A DNA stretch of 51,624 nucleotides from Betaproteobacteria bacterium (lineage in GTDB: Bacteria > Pseudomonadota > Gammaproteobacteria > Burkholderiales > Usitatibacteraceae), in NCBI GenBank assembly GCA_016791265.1, contig JAEUMY010000016.1, positions 1 to 51,624 on the forward strand, in the 5' to 3' direction. The notes under the pieces were generated by a model that was not told where the DNA came from, did not search any database, and saw only the letters and a list, made by a program, of their open reading frames with translations. This document shows, piece after piece, positions 7,920 through 15,848 of this stretch. Each line of letters opens with the position of its first letter. The stretch's first letter is position 1. Both the position numbers and the translations under genes were made by a program.

Positions 7920-8711
7920 TCATCGCGTGAATATTCGCATCAGCTCGGCACCGGGGTCCGGTGCGCTCATGAACGCCCCGCCGACCAAAAAGGCATGGAT
8001 GCCGGCAGCGGACAACCTGAGCACATCCGCCGCACTGGAAACGCCACTCTCCGCGATAACCAAGCGGTCGGGGGGGACCCGGCGGGAGAGCTCGATGGAA
8101 ATCGACAGGTCCGTCGAAAACGTCGCCAAATCGCGGTTATTGATGCCAATCAACGGGGTTGGAACTTGCAGGGCGGCGTCCAATTCATCCGAACGATGGG
8201 ACTCCACCAGAACAGCCATGCCGAGCTCTTGGGCGATCCCCGCCATTTCCTGCATGGCAGCCACTGGCACCGCACCGGCGATAAGCAGAATGCAGTCGGC
8301 CTCCATGGCCCGCGCTTCCCAAACCTGGTAGGGATCGACCATGAAATCTTTCCGCAGCACGGGCAGGCCGCAGGCCGCGCGGGCGGCCTTCAAGTCAGCG
8401 GGCGCGCCCTTGAAATACGGGCCATCGGTCAGGACAGACAAGCAGGCCGCGCCTGCCCGCTCGTAGCCCCCCGCAATCGCGGCGGGATCGATGTCCGCCT
8501 TCATCACGCCCTGGCTGGGACTCGCACGCTTGATCTCGGCGATGACAGCGGGTTGGCCCGCAGCGCGCTTGTCGCGCAGCGCCTGCTCGAAACGCCGAGG
8601 GGGAGGCAAGCCGGCGACCTGGCTGCGCAGCGTCGATTCCGGCACGGCAGCGTGCGCGGCCGCCACCTCCTCGCGCTTGCTGGCGAGGATGCGGTCAAGA
8701 ATGGTCGCCAC
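7920..8711 (-). CDS. trpC: indole-3-glycerol phosphate synthase
   Basis: Closes the indole ring from CdRP in tryptophan synthesis. The TIM-barrel motifs are present: VIAEIKRASPS (catalytic Lys region), DFMVDPYQVWEARAMEADCI, LVESH, GINNRDL and IAESGV. The chosen GTG start begins VATILDRILASKREEV, matching the family's N-terminus, and lies 4 bp after the trpD stop; longer forms would run into trpD. Length 263 residues. Last gene of trpEGDC. Its C-terminus MRIFTR overlaps a near copy (GTGAATATTCGC) of the palindrome. Confidence 0.96.
   Translation of the reverse strand: MATILDRILASKREEVAAAHAAVPESTLRSQVAGLPPPRRFEQALRDKRAAGQPAVIAEIKRASPSQGVMKADIDPAAIAGGYERAGAACLSVLTDGPYFKGAPADLKAARAACGLPVLRKDFMVDPYQVWEARAMEADCILLIAGAVPVAAMQEMAGIAQELGMAVLVESHRSDELDAALQVPTPLIGINNRDLATFSTDLSISIELSRRVPPDRLVIAESGVSSAADVLRLSAAGIHAFLVGGAFMSAPDPGAELMRIFTR
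7927..7938. repeat. palindrome variant GTGAATATTCGC
   Basis: One mismatch to GCGAATATTCGC, at the extreme 3' end of trpC. Confidence 0.55.
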
Positions 8712-8715
8712 GGCG

Positions 8716-9747
8716 TCAGGCTGCCTTGAATTGACGGGTGAACGCCACCAGCGCGTCCAGCTTGGCTTTCGCCTTGCCGGACTCCAGAATCTCTTTCGCG
8801 ACACTCACGCCGGCCCAGAGGTCTTGAGCGATCCCGCTTACGTAGAGCGCCGCAGCCGCATTGAGCGCCACGATGTCGCGCGACGGGCCCGGTTCGTTGT
8901 TCAGCACTGACAGGAGTCGTGCCTTCGACTCGACCACATCGGCCACTTTGAGCGTCGAGATGTCGGCGGTGTCCAAGCCAAATTGCTTGGGTTCAATGGT
9001 GTACTCGGTGACGAATCCATGCTTCAGCTCGGCGACTTCGGTCGGGCCGGACAGGGTGATCTCGTCCAAGCCGTCCTTGCCATGCACGACAAGGACATGG
9101 CGGCTCCCCAGCATCTTGAGCACACGGGCCTGGATGCCAACCAGATCGCTGTGGAAAACGCCCATCACCTGATTGGGCGCGGCAGCCGGATTGGTCAGCG
9201 GACCGAGGATATTGAGAATGGTGCGCATGCCGAGCTCCTTTCGCACCGGCGCCGCGTACTTCATCGCGGGATGATGGTTGGGCGCGAACATGAAACCCAG
9301 CCCCACTTCGCGCACACAGCGTCCCACCTGCTCGGGCGTGAGCGAGAGATTGACGCCCAGCGCTTCCAGCACATCCGCGCTGCCAGACTGCGAGGACACG
9401 GAGCGGCCACCGTGTTTGGCCACTTGCGCGCCCGCCGCCGCCGCGACGAAGGCAGCAGCGGTTGAAATGTTGAAGGTGTGCGCCTTGTCGCCACCCGTGC
9501 CGCATGTATCCACGAGGTGTTCGCACCCCGAGGCGTCGACCTTGGTCGAATATTCGCGCATGACTTGCGCGGCGGCGGCGATTTCCGACACAGACTCCGT
9601 CTTGACGTGCAGGCCCATGAGGATCGCCGCCAGTTGCACGGGAGACACCTTGCCCTCCATGACCTGACGCATCAGGTCGACCATCTCATCGTAGAAAATT
9701 TCGCGTTTGTCGGAGAGGCGATTGATGGCTTCTTGCGGTGTGAACAT
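8716..9747 (-). CDS. trpD: anthranilate phosphoribosyltransferase
   Basis: Transfers phosphoribose from PRPP to anthranilate, the second step of the tryptophan branch. The 343-residue protein shows the glycine-rich PRPP/Mg motif [17 protein letters not shown], the [21 protein letters not shown] segment, and the LGPLTNPA motif. It lies 5 bp after trpG and 4 bp before trpC, so translation is probably coupled. It carries one near copy (TCGAATATTCGC) of the palindrome. Confidence 0.97.
   Translation of the reverse strand: MFTPQEAINRLSDKREIFYDEMVDLMRQVMEGKVSPVQLAAILMGLHVKTESVSEIAAAAQVMREYSTKVDASGCEHLVDTCGTGGDKAHTFNISTAAAFVAAAAGAQVAKHGGRSVSSQSGSADVLEALGVNLSLTPEQVGRCVREVGLGFMFAPNHHPAMKYAAPVRKELGMRTILNILGPLTNPAAAPNQVMGVFHSDLVGIQARVLKMLGSRHVLVVHGKDGLDEITLSGPTEVAELKHGFVTEYTIEPKQFGLDTADISTLKVADVVESKARLLSVLNNEPGPSRDIVALNAAAALYVSGIAQDLWAGVSVAKEILESGKAKAKLDALVAFTRQFKAA
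9546..9557. repeat. palindrome variant TCGAATATTCGC
   Basis: One mismatch at the outermost base, inside trpD, read as EYS. Confidence 0.55.
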
Positions 9748-9752
9748 GGCGA

Positions 9753-10316
9753 TCAGCTCTTGAGGAAGTTCTTCAGCATGGCGTGGCCATGCTCGGTTTC
9801 GATGGATTCGGGATGAAACTGGACGCCTTCGATGTTGAGCGTCTTGTGGCGCATGCCCATGATTTCGCCATCGTCGGTCCAGGCGGTGATTTCCAGACAG
9901 TCGGGGAGCGATTCACGCTCCACCGCCAGCGAGTGGTAGCGCGTCGCGCGAAACGGCGTGGGCAATCCCGCGAAGACGCCTGCGCCCGTGTGCGTGACCG
10001 GGGAGGTCTTGCCATGCATCAGCGTCTTGGCATGAATTACCCGGCCGCCAAAAGCCTGGCCCATGGCCTGGTGGCCGAGGCACACGCCGAGAATGGGAAT
10101 CTTGCCCGCGAAGCGCCCGATCAGCGGCACGGACACGCCAGCTTCGTTGGGCGTGCAGGGGCCGGGCGAGATCACAATCTTCTCGGGCGCCAGTTCGGCG
10201 ATCTCATCCAGCGTGATCCCGTCATTGCGCACCACGCGAATATTCGCACCCAGCTCGCCCAGGTACTGCACGAGGTTGTAGGTGAAGGAATCATAGTTGT
10301 CGATCATCAGAATCAT
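9753..10316 (-). CDS. trpG: anthranilate synthase glutamine amidotransferase subunit
   Basis: Supplies ammonia from glutamine to TrpE. The class I amidotransferase triad is visible: nucleophile C79 in [10 protein letters not shown], and the His/Glu pair in [11 protein letters not shown] near the C-terminus. Start [15 protein letters not shown] is the family N-terminus; an upstream in-frame ATG would overlap trpE and is rejected. It may also serve 4-amino-4-deoxychorismate synthesis, as in some bacteria with one shared amidotransferase; not decidable here. Residues 24-27 (ANIR) carry an exact palindrome copy. Confidence 0.97.
   Translation of the reverse strand: MILMIDNYDSFTYNLVQYLGELGANIRVVRNDGITLDEIAELAPEKIVISPGPCTPNEAGVSVPLIGRFAGKIPILGVCLGHQAMGQAFGGRVIHAKTLMHGKTSPVTHTGAGVFAGLPTPFRATRYHSLAVERESLPDCLEITAWTDDGEIMGMRHKTLNIEGVQFHPESIETEHGHAMLKNFLKS
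10236..10247. repeat. GCGAATATTCGC palindrome, copy 2
   Basis: Exact copy in trpG, read as ANIR; flanks C/A. Confidence 0.9.
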
Positions 10317-10326
10317 GTCGCGCTCC

Positions 10327-11805
10327 TCACCCGGTGATCGTGTCGAGACCATCCATCACCATCTCCGCCGCGCGCAGCACCGCACGCGCCTTGTTCCGCG
10401 TCTCCTTCCACTCCAGTTCCGGCACGGAATCGACGACGATGCCCGCCGCCGCCTGCGCGTACAAGGTCTTGTCTTTGACCACGGCCGTGCGAATGGCGAT
10501 GGCCAAATCCATGTTCCCGTTGAAGCCCAGATAGCCAACTGCGCCGGCGTAGAGACCGCGCTTGGAGGGCTCCAGCTCGTCGATGATCTCCATCGCCCGG
10601 ACCTTGGGCGTGCCGGTCACCGTTCCGGCGGGGAACGTGGCGCGCAAGAGATCCATGGTGCTGACATCGTCGCGAATTTCACCTTCCACGTTGGAAACCA
10701 TGTGCATCACATGCGAGTAGCGTTCGACGATGAAGCGTTCGGTGACCTTCACGCTGCCGATTTTCGCGACCCGGCCAATGTCGTTCCGACCCAGATCAAT
10801 CAGCATCAGATGCTCGGCACGCTCCTTGGGATCCTCGGTCAACTCGGTTTCCAGCTCGCGGTCGCGCTCCGGCGTTTCGCCGCGCTTGCGCGTGCCGGCG
10901 ATGGGGCGCACGACGATCTTGTCTTGTTCGCGTCGCACCAGAATTTCGGGTGACGCGCCGACGACGTGAAAATCATCGAGGTCGAAGTAGAACATGTACG
11001 GAGAGGGATTGATCGAGCGGAGCGCCCGGTAGAGATTGATGGGCGGCGCCTCGAACCGCTGCGAGATGCGCTGCGAAATCTGCACCTGCATGATGTCGCC
11101 ATCGAAAATGTAACGCTTGCAGCGATCCACCGCCGCGAGGAATGCCTGCTCGCCGAGCTCCGATGTCGGCTCGGCGCGATCCGGTCTTGGCACGTAGACC
11201 GGCAACGGCGCCGACTGGCGGAGTGCCAATCGCAGCTCGGTGAGCCGGCGCTGTCCGGCCGCGAACGCGTCGGGCTGGCCCGGGTCCGCGTAGACCACGA
11301 TGAAGAGCTTGCCCGACAGGTTGTCCACGACCGCGAGTTCCTCGGACAACATGAGCAGGATGTCCGGCGTGCCGAGCGCATCGGGCTTTCGTGTGTCGGC
11401 CAGTCGCGGCTCGATGTAGCGCACGGTGTCGTAACCGAAATAGCCGGCCAGTCCACCCGCGAAGCGCAGATCACCTGGCAGCGGCGCGACCTTGAATCGC
11501 GCTTGATATTTCTCGACGTAAGCGAGCGGGTCCTGCACGAACCTGCGTTCGACGATCTCCTTGCCTCGCTGCAAAATCGCGTCGTGGTCGATGACCTTGA
11601 TGAATTCGCGCGCCGGCAAGCCGATGATGGAATAGCGGCCAAATCGCTCGCCGCCGATCACGGACTCGAGCAGATACGAGTACGGCCGGTTGGCGAGTTT
11701 CAGGTAAATCGAGAGAGGCGTGTCGAGGTCCGCGAAGGTCTCGAGGACCAGTGGGATGCGGTTGTATCCCTGGCGCGAGAGCGCCGCGAATTCCTGTTCA
11801 GTCAT
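10327..11805 (-). CDS. trpE: anthranilate synthase component I
   Basis: Makes anthranilate from chorismate with TrpG. The 492-residue protein has the N-terminal LLES tryptophan feedback motif and the C-terminal catalytic segments [10 protein letters not shown] and [20 protein letters not shown]. The chosen ATG gives [15 protein letters not shown], the usual betaproteobacterial start. It has no recognisable Shine-Dalgarno: the sequence before it (CAAGCCTCCAGATACCTCACC) is pyrimidine-rich and can pair with the trp leader peptide coding region. A TTG 42 bp upstream is an alternative start. trpG follows after 10 bp. Confidence 0.96.
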   Translation of the reverse strand: MTEQEFAALSRQGYNRIPLVLETFADLDTPLSIYLKLANRPYSYLLESVIGGERFGRYSIIGLPAREFIKVIDHDAILQRGKEIVERRFVQDPLAYVEKYQARFKVAPLPGDLRFAGGLAGYFGYDTVRYIEPRLADTRKPDALGTPDILLMLSEELAVVDNLSGKLFIVVYADPGQPDAFAAGQRRLTELRLALRQSAPLPVYVPRPDRAEPTSELGEQAFLAAVDRCKRYIFDGDIMQVQISQRISQRFEAPPINLYRALRSINPSPYMFYFDLDDFHVVGASPEILVRREQDKIVVRPIAGTRKRGETPERDRELETELTEDPKERAEHLMLIDLGRNDIGRVAKIGSVKVTERFIVERYSHVMHMVSNVEGEIRDDVSTMDLLRATFPAGTVTGTPKVRAMEIIDELEPSKRGLYAGAVGYLGFNGNMDLAIAIRTAVVKDKTLYAQAAAGIVVDSVPELEWKETRNKARAVLRAAEMVMDGLDTITG

Positions 11806-11810
11806 GGTGA

Positions 11811-11904
11811 GGTATCTGGAGGCTTGAAAATCAATCGGAAACGGCAAACCGGACGGGACCCTTGTGGGTCAACGCCAGTGCTGCCATCGCCAAGCCAAGA
11901 TACC
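11811..11904 (-). promoter_or_regulatory. long-range inverted repeat joining trpL and the trpE start
   Basis: Bases 11891-11904 (on the mRNA GGTATCTTGGCTTG, codons 5-9 of the leader peptide) are complementary to 11811-11826 (CAAGCCTCCAGATACC), which ends 5 nt before the trpE ATG. Thirteen bases pair as 7+6 with a small internal loop. A 5-bp hairpin (11857-11861 with 11866-11870) lies between. No hairpin followed by a U run is seen, so a classical intrinsic attenuator is not evident. Confidence 0.5.
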
Positions 11905-11916
11905 GAAGGTCACCAT
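11869..11916 (-). CDS. trpL: candidate trp leader peptide, 15 residues with three Trp
   Basis: The ORF reads MVTFGILAWRWQHWR, ending TGA 63 nt before trpE. Trp codons are at positions 9, 11 and 14: three of 15 codons for the rarest amino acid, placed just where a trp leader peptide is expected. Its ribosome-binding site is weak. Established leader peptides of this kind sense charged tRNA-Trp by ribosome stalling. Here the Trp codons lie next to a segment complementary to the trpE initiation region, which suggests control of trpE translation. That mechanism is inferred. Confidence 0.65.
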   Translation of the reverse strand: MVTFGILAWRWQHWR

Positions 11917-11951
11917 GTGGGGGAGGTCTCACGAAAGAAGTTGCAGGGCGG

Positions 11952-11980
11952 ATTGTGGTGCAAAGCGACGGACATGGCAA
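11952..11980 (-). promoter_or_regulatory. candidate trp operon promoter
   Basis: On the minus strand: TTGCCA (11975-11980), a 17-bp spacer, CACAAT (11952-11957), about 36 bp before the leader peptide start and inside the rpe-trpL gap. Weak matches. Confidence 0.4.
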
Positions 11981-12015
11981 CCGACTGAGGCAATCGGCAT
12001 GGGCGACCGAGAGAA

Positions 12016-12678
12016 TCAGGACGCCTTCGCAAGCTCCGCGCGCATCTTGCCGATCGTCCCGGCATAGTCGCCAGAATTGAATATCGCCGACCCTGCCACA
12101 AACGTGTCCGCGCCAGCCCTGGCGACGGCGGCGATGTTGTCGACCTTGATGCCGCCATCCACCTCGAGCAGGATGTCGCGCCCGGACTCGTCGATACGCC
12201 GCCGCGCCTCGGCGATCTTGGCGAGCGCGGATTCGATGAATTTCTGCCCACCGAATCCCGGGTTCACCGACATGATGAGAATGAGGTCGACCTTGTCCAT
12301 CACGTGATCCAGCCAACCGAGCGGTGTGGCGGGATTGAACACGAGACCGGCCTTGCAGCCCTGCTCCCGGATCAGGCCGAGCGTGCGGTCGACGTGCTCG
12401 GACGCTTCGGGATGGAAGCTGATGATCCCGGCGCCGGCCTTGGCGAAATCGGGAATGATGCGATCCACCGGTTTCACCATGAGATGCACATCGATGGGCA
12501 CGGCCGCATGTGGCTTCACGGCCTCGCACACCAACGGGCCCACGGTCAGATTGGGCACGTAGTGGTTGTCCATGACATCGAAGTGAATCAGGTCCGCGCC
12601 GGCGGCGATGACATTGCGCACCTCTTCGCCCAGGCGGGCGAAGTCGGCTGAGAGGATGGATGGCGCGATGCGGAACAT
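12016..12678 (-). CDS. rpe: ribulose-phosphate 3-epimerase
   Basis: Interconverts ribulose-5-phosphate and xylulose-5-phosphate in the pentose phosphate pathway. The 220-residue TIM barrel has the metal ligands H32, D34, H65 and D174 ([21 protein letters not shown]) and the [11 protein letters not shown] phosphate loop. In many relatives rpe is followed by gph and then trpE. Here the gph gene is missing and only about 210 bp, holding the leader peptide, separates rpe from trpE. Divergent from apaG. Confidence 0.97.
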   Translation of the reverse strand: MFRIAPSILSADFARLGEEVRNVIAAGADLIHFDVMDNHYVPNLTVGPLVCEAVKPHAAVPIDVHLMVKPVDRIIPDFAKAGAGIISFHPEASEHVDRTLGLIREQGCKAGLVFNPATPLGWLDHVMDKVDLILIMSVNPGFGGQKFIESALAKIAEARRRIDESGRDILLEVDGGIKVDNIAAVARAGADTFVAGSAIFNSGDYAGTIGKMRAELAKAS

Positions 12679-12739
12679 GGAAAACCTCCGTGGATGACGC
12701 CGAATTGTAGCCGGGAGCGCGTGCTACCATCGACTCACC

Positions 12740-13120
12740 ATGGACGCCAACAAGTACCGAATCCGGGTTGAAGCCCAGGCCTTCTTCTTGCCCGAGCAAT
12801 CGGACGAGACGCAGGATCGCTATGTCTTCGCGTACAAGATTCGCATCACCAACCAGGGCTCGCTGCCGGCGCAGCTCATCAGCCGGCACTGGATCATCAC
12901 CGACTCCGACAGCAAGGTGCAGGAGGTGCGCGGACTTGGTGTCATCGGCGAGCAGCCGCGACTCTCGCCGGGCGAGAACTTCGAGTATTCAAGCGGCGCG
13001 TCCATCGGCACACCCGTGGGCACCATGCGCGGCAGCTATCAGATGCTCGCGGAGGACGGCACCAGTTTCGAGGCCGACATTCCCGAGTTCGTGCTCTCGG
13101 TGCCGCGCGTGCTCCACTGA
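12740..13120 (+). CDS. apaG: ApaG domain protein
   Basis: A small 126-residue cytosolic beta-sandwich (fibronectin-III-like) protein. ApaG is linked to Co2+ resistance and Mg2+ efflux in Salmonella, but its biochemical role is not settled. Typical motifs are YVFAYKIRITNQG, LISRHWIITDSD, VRGLGVIGEQP and the G-rich GTMRGSYQMLAEDG. It diverges from rpe across 61 bp. Four bases after its stop comes the end of a convergent 36-codon gene. Confidence 0.95.
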   Translation: MDANKYRIRVEAQAFFLPEQSDETQDRYVFAYKIRITNQGSLPAQLISRHWIITDSDSKVQEVRGLGVIGEQPRLSPGENFEYSSGASIGTPVGTMRGSYQMLAEDGTSFEADIPEFVLSVPRVLH

Positions 13121-13124
13121 GCGG

Positions 13125-13235
13125 TCAAGACTTGCCGGAATCGTCGGGCGGGTTTTTCTTTTTCGGAAACGTCCACCACACGATGGCGACCGCCACGCCC
13201 AGCGCCAGCGCCACTTCAAAGAACACCCAAAACAT
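13125..13235 (-). CDS. 36-residue single-pass membrane protein
   Basis: Unrecognised function. The ORF starts ATG-TTT-TGG with AAGGA seven bases upstream, a near-ideal ribosome-binding site. The product has one hydrophobic segment at residues 2-23 (FWVFFEVALALGVAVAIVWW) followed by a lysine- and proline-rich tail (TFPKKKNPPDDSGKS), so the tail would face the cytosol. It runs opposite to apaG (4-bp gap, convergent) and its start overlaps the longest possible start of mltA. The strong ribosome-binding site and classic membrane-protein pattern argue that it is real. Confidence 0.7.
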   Translation of the reverse strand: MFWVFFEVALALGVAVAIVWWTFPKKKNPPDDSGKS

Positions 13236-14577
13236 GCGTCAATCCTTTTGGCAAATTGCGGGGAATTATAGGTCGGACGCCAGGCGGCGCCACACCGTCT
13301 TGCGAATATTCGCACTGTGCGTGTCGGGCGCCTCCGTGCTGGCGGGTTGCGCGGCCGACCTGCCGGCGAGACCCGCGGAGCCTGTGGTTATTGCGCAACC
13401 CCGCGCCGAAGCGCTCGCCTGCCCCGCCCTGCCCCCCGCGCCGGTGTGTCCGGAACTGCCGCCGCCGACCACCGAGCCATTGCCGCCGCCGGAAGACCCG
13501 CGCGCACTGCTGGCGCCCGCCGACATCCGGCAAATTCCCGGTTGGGAGCAGGACAACTTCGCGGAGGCGCTTGACGCTTTTCGCAAGAGCTGTCCGGCGC
13601 TCCTGGGGCAGAAATCATGGAACCGCGTGTGCGGGCTGGCCGATGCGGCGGCAGGCGATGCGGCGCGCGCGGGGGCGTTCTTTGGTCAGGAGTTCGATGC
13701 GTTTCAGGTGCTCGCGTTCGCCACCGAGTCGCCCATTGGAACGGTGACGGGCTACTACGAGCCGCTGCTCATGGGTAGCCGTGTGCGCACACCGCGTTTC
13801 AAGTTTCCGCTCTACGCGCCGCCTCAGGACCTCATCACCGTCGACCTCTCCGCGCTGCATCCGGACTTGAAGCATCGCCGGCTGCGTGGCCGCCTGGAAG
13901 GCAATCGGCTGGTTCCTTATTTCAGCCGCGAGGACATCGAAGGTGACAAGAAGCCTTTGAAGGGGCTGGAACTGGTGTGGGTGGATGACGCCGTGGAATC
14001 GCTCTTCCTGCAGATCCAGGGTTCGGGGCAGATTCAATTCGAAAACGGCGAGCGCATCCGGGTGGGCTATGCGGACCAGAACGGGCATCCGTTTCGCGGC
14101 ATCGGCGGGCTTCTGGTGCGGCGCGGCGAGTTGAAGCTGGGGAATGCGTCCATGCAAGGCATCAAGAATTGGGCGCAGCGCAATCCAAAGAAGGTCCAGC
14201 AATACCTGAACGCCAACCCCAGCTACGTGTTTTTCCGCGAGTTGCCGACCGATCTGCCCGGCCCACTGGGCGCGTTGGGTGTGCCGCTCACGGCGGAACG
14301 CTCCGTCGCCATCGACCCGCGAGTCGTGCCGTTGGGTGCGCCGGTATTCCTCGCGACGACCTATCCGGTGAGCGCACGCCCGCTGCAGCGCCTCATGATG
14401 GCGCAGGACACGGGCGGCGCCATCGTCGGGCCTGCGCGCGCGGATTTCTTCTGGGGCTTCGGTGACGCGGCCGGGCAACAGGCGGGCCGCATGAAGCAGA
14501 ACGGCAACATGTGGGTCCTGCTGCCGAAGGGCTACGATCTTTCGACCCTGCCCTCGACCGTGAAAGTGCGGAAATGA
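13234..14577 (+). CDS. mltA: membrane-bound lytic murein transglycosylase A
   Basis: An outer-membrane lipoprotein that cleaves peptidoglycan to 1,6-anhydroMurNAc ends, the substrate class later used by AnmK. It has a hydrophobic signal ending in lipobox VLAGC (C39 from this start), a proline-rich linker, the MltA barrel, and the C-terminal 3D domain with the catalytic Asp in MMAQDTGGAI and the RADFFWGFG motif. The start is uncertain: ATG 13234 overlaps the start of the opposite small gene, and TTG 13300 would leave a 16-residue lipoprotein signal. The palindrome at 13302 lies in the signal-peptide code. Confidence 0.93.
   Translation: MRQSFWQIAGNYRSDARRRHTVLRIFALCVSGASVLAGCAADLPARPAEPVVIAQPRAEALACPALPPAPVCPELPPPTTEPLPPPEDPRALLAPADIRQIPGWEQDNFAEALDAFRKSCPALLGQKSWNRVCGLADAAAGDAARAGAFFGQEFDAFQVLAFATESPIGTVTGYYEPLLMGSRVRTPRFKFPLYAPPQDLITVDLSALHPDLKHRRLRGRLEGNRLVPYFSREDIEGDKKPLKGLELVWVDDAVESLFLQIQGSGQIQFENGERIRVGYADQNGHPFRGIGGLLVRRGELKLGNASMQGIKNWAQRNPKKVQQYLNANPSYVFFRELPTDLPGPLGALGVPLTAERSVAIDPRVVPLGAPVFLATTYPVSARPLQRLMMAQDTGGAIVGPARADFFWGFGDAAGQQAGRMKQNGNMWVLLPKGYDLSTLPSTVKVRK
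13302..13313. repeat. GCGAATATTCGC palindrome, copy 3
   Basis: Exact copy in the signal-peptide region of mltA, read as RIFA; flanks T/A. Confidence 0.9.
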
Positions 14578-14596
14578 ACCGGAAAGCGAGACCGTC

Positions 14597-14980
14597 ATGA
14601 CCTTCGCCATCTGCTGCGTGTTGATCGCCGGTCTCCTGCCCTACGTGGCCGTGGGCATGGCGAAATGGGATCGCGGCTACGACAATCGCGACCCGCGCGG
14701 CTGGGAGGAGAAACTCGCCGGCCGGTCACGCCGGGCGCACAGCGCGCACTTGAACAGTTTCGAGGCGTTTCCGCTGTTCGCGGCCGGGGTGATCCTGGCC
14801 CAGATGGCCGGCGTCCAGCAGGACATTGTCAACGTGCTGGCCGGCCTCTTCGTCGCGGCCCGCGTTGCCTACCTCTGGCTGTACCTCAACGACAAGGCGA
14901 CGGCGCGAAGCCTCGTCTGGCTGGCGGGTCTCGCCGCATCCGTCGCGCTCCTGGCGCTCGCCGCGGTCAAGGCGGCCTGA
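14597..14980 (+). CDS. MAPEG family membrane protein
   Basis: A 127-residue inner-membrane protein with about four hydrophobic segments (1-20, 52-72, 77-96, 102-125). The conserved RRAHSAHLNSFEAFPLF segment is the MAPEG (glutathione-S-transferase-like) signature. Substrate and role in bacteria are mostly unknown. It follows mltA by 19 bp and probably shares its transcript. Convergent with dsbC across 26 bp with no visible terminator. Confidence 0.88.
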   Translation: MTFAICCVLIAGLLPYVAVGMAKWDRGYDNRDPRGWEEKLAGRSRRAHSAHLNSFEAFPLFAAGVILAQMAGVQQDIVNVLAGLFVAARVAYLWLYLNDKATARSLVWLAGLAASVALLALAAVKAA

Positions 14981-15006
14981 CGACGACGGTTCAAACGACT
15001 CGCGAG

Positions 15007-15732
15007 TTACTTCTTCGCGCCCGCGATGGCCGCGAATTTGTTCTCGATGATGTCGCGGGTCAAAGCGCCAGCGACCCGCTCGCCATCTTCAAAGAACGTG
15101 GTCGGCGTGCCCGTGACGCGCAACCGGCGACCGAGTGTCACCACCTCGTCAATGGGGTTCTTGCACGTCTCACCGGCCGTCGGGTCGATGTTGCGGAGCA
15201 TCAGGTCCTGCCAGGCCTTCACCCGATCCTTGCTGCACCAGACCTTTTTCGACACCGGCACCGACTCGGGGCGAATGATGGGATAGAGATAGGTGTAGAT
15301 GGTCACGTCCTTCAACCCGAGGATGTCCGGCTCGAAGCGCTTGCAATAACCGCAGTAGGGGTCGGAGAACACCGCCAACTTGCGGGAACCATTGCCGATC
15401 ACGGTCCTGATGGCCTGATCCAGCGGCAAATCCGAGAATTTGATGGCCGACAGTTTGCGCAGCCGCGCCTCGGTGATGTTCTCCCGCGTCGCGGCGTCGA
15501 CCAGCGTGCCGAGGAGAAGGAAACTGACCTTGTCATCGGTGTAGAGGATGTCGCCCCCGGCGTAGATTTCCCACAGGTTGCCGAAAGCCGCGCGGGTGAT
15601 GTTTTCCACCTTGACGTCAGGGTAACGGGTCTCGAACGCCTTCTTCACGGCGGGGTCGGCCTGCGCCAGCGGGGCGGCGGTGGACACCAGAACGAGGAGC
15701 AGGGAGCAAAGCAATCGGGTCAGTGCGTTCAC
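15007..15732 (-). CDS. dsbC: thiol:disulfide interchange protein DsbC
   Basis: A periplasmic disulfide isomerase that corrects wrong disulfides, kept reduced by DsbD. The GTG start has AAGGA six bases upstream and gives a clean signal peptide (LLCSLLLVLVSTAAPLAQA). The active site C127-G-Y-C130 is in DPYCGYCKRF, the structural pair is C166/C190, and cis-Pro is in TGTPTTFF. A dimerisation domain occupies about residues 26-85. Longer ATG starts lack a ribosome-binding site. Confidence 0.94.
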   Translation of the reverse strand: MNALTRLLCSLLLVLVSTAAPLAQADPAVKKAFETRYPDVKVENITRAAFGNLWEIYAGGDILYTDDKVSFLLLGTLVDAATRENITEARLRKLSAIKFSDLPLDQAIRTVIGNGSRKLAVFSDPYCGYCKRFEPDILGLKDVTIYTYLYPIIRPESVPVSKKVWCSKDRVKAWQDLMLRNIDPTAGETCKNPIDEVVTLGRRLRVTGTPTTFFEDGERVAGALTRDIIENKFAAIAGAKK

Positions 15733-15848
15733 GCGGAATCCTTGAATCGGCAAAGTCGGTGTGGACATCGGGGAAAACAACATGCGGCCATCAGAGACGA
15801 GTTATGACGGGTGACAGCGCGAATCGTTCAGTCGGCTTCAATCCGGCT

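Noticed and set aside
11831..12889. A long minus-strand frame overlapping rpe and running towards trpE
   Set aside because: It is out of frame with rpe, which has full family motifs; only the short Trp-rich ORF in the gap is kept.
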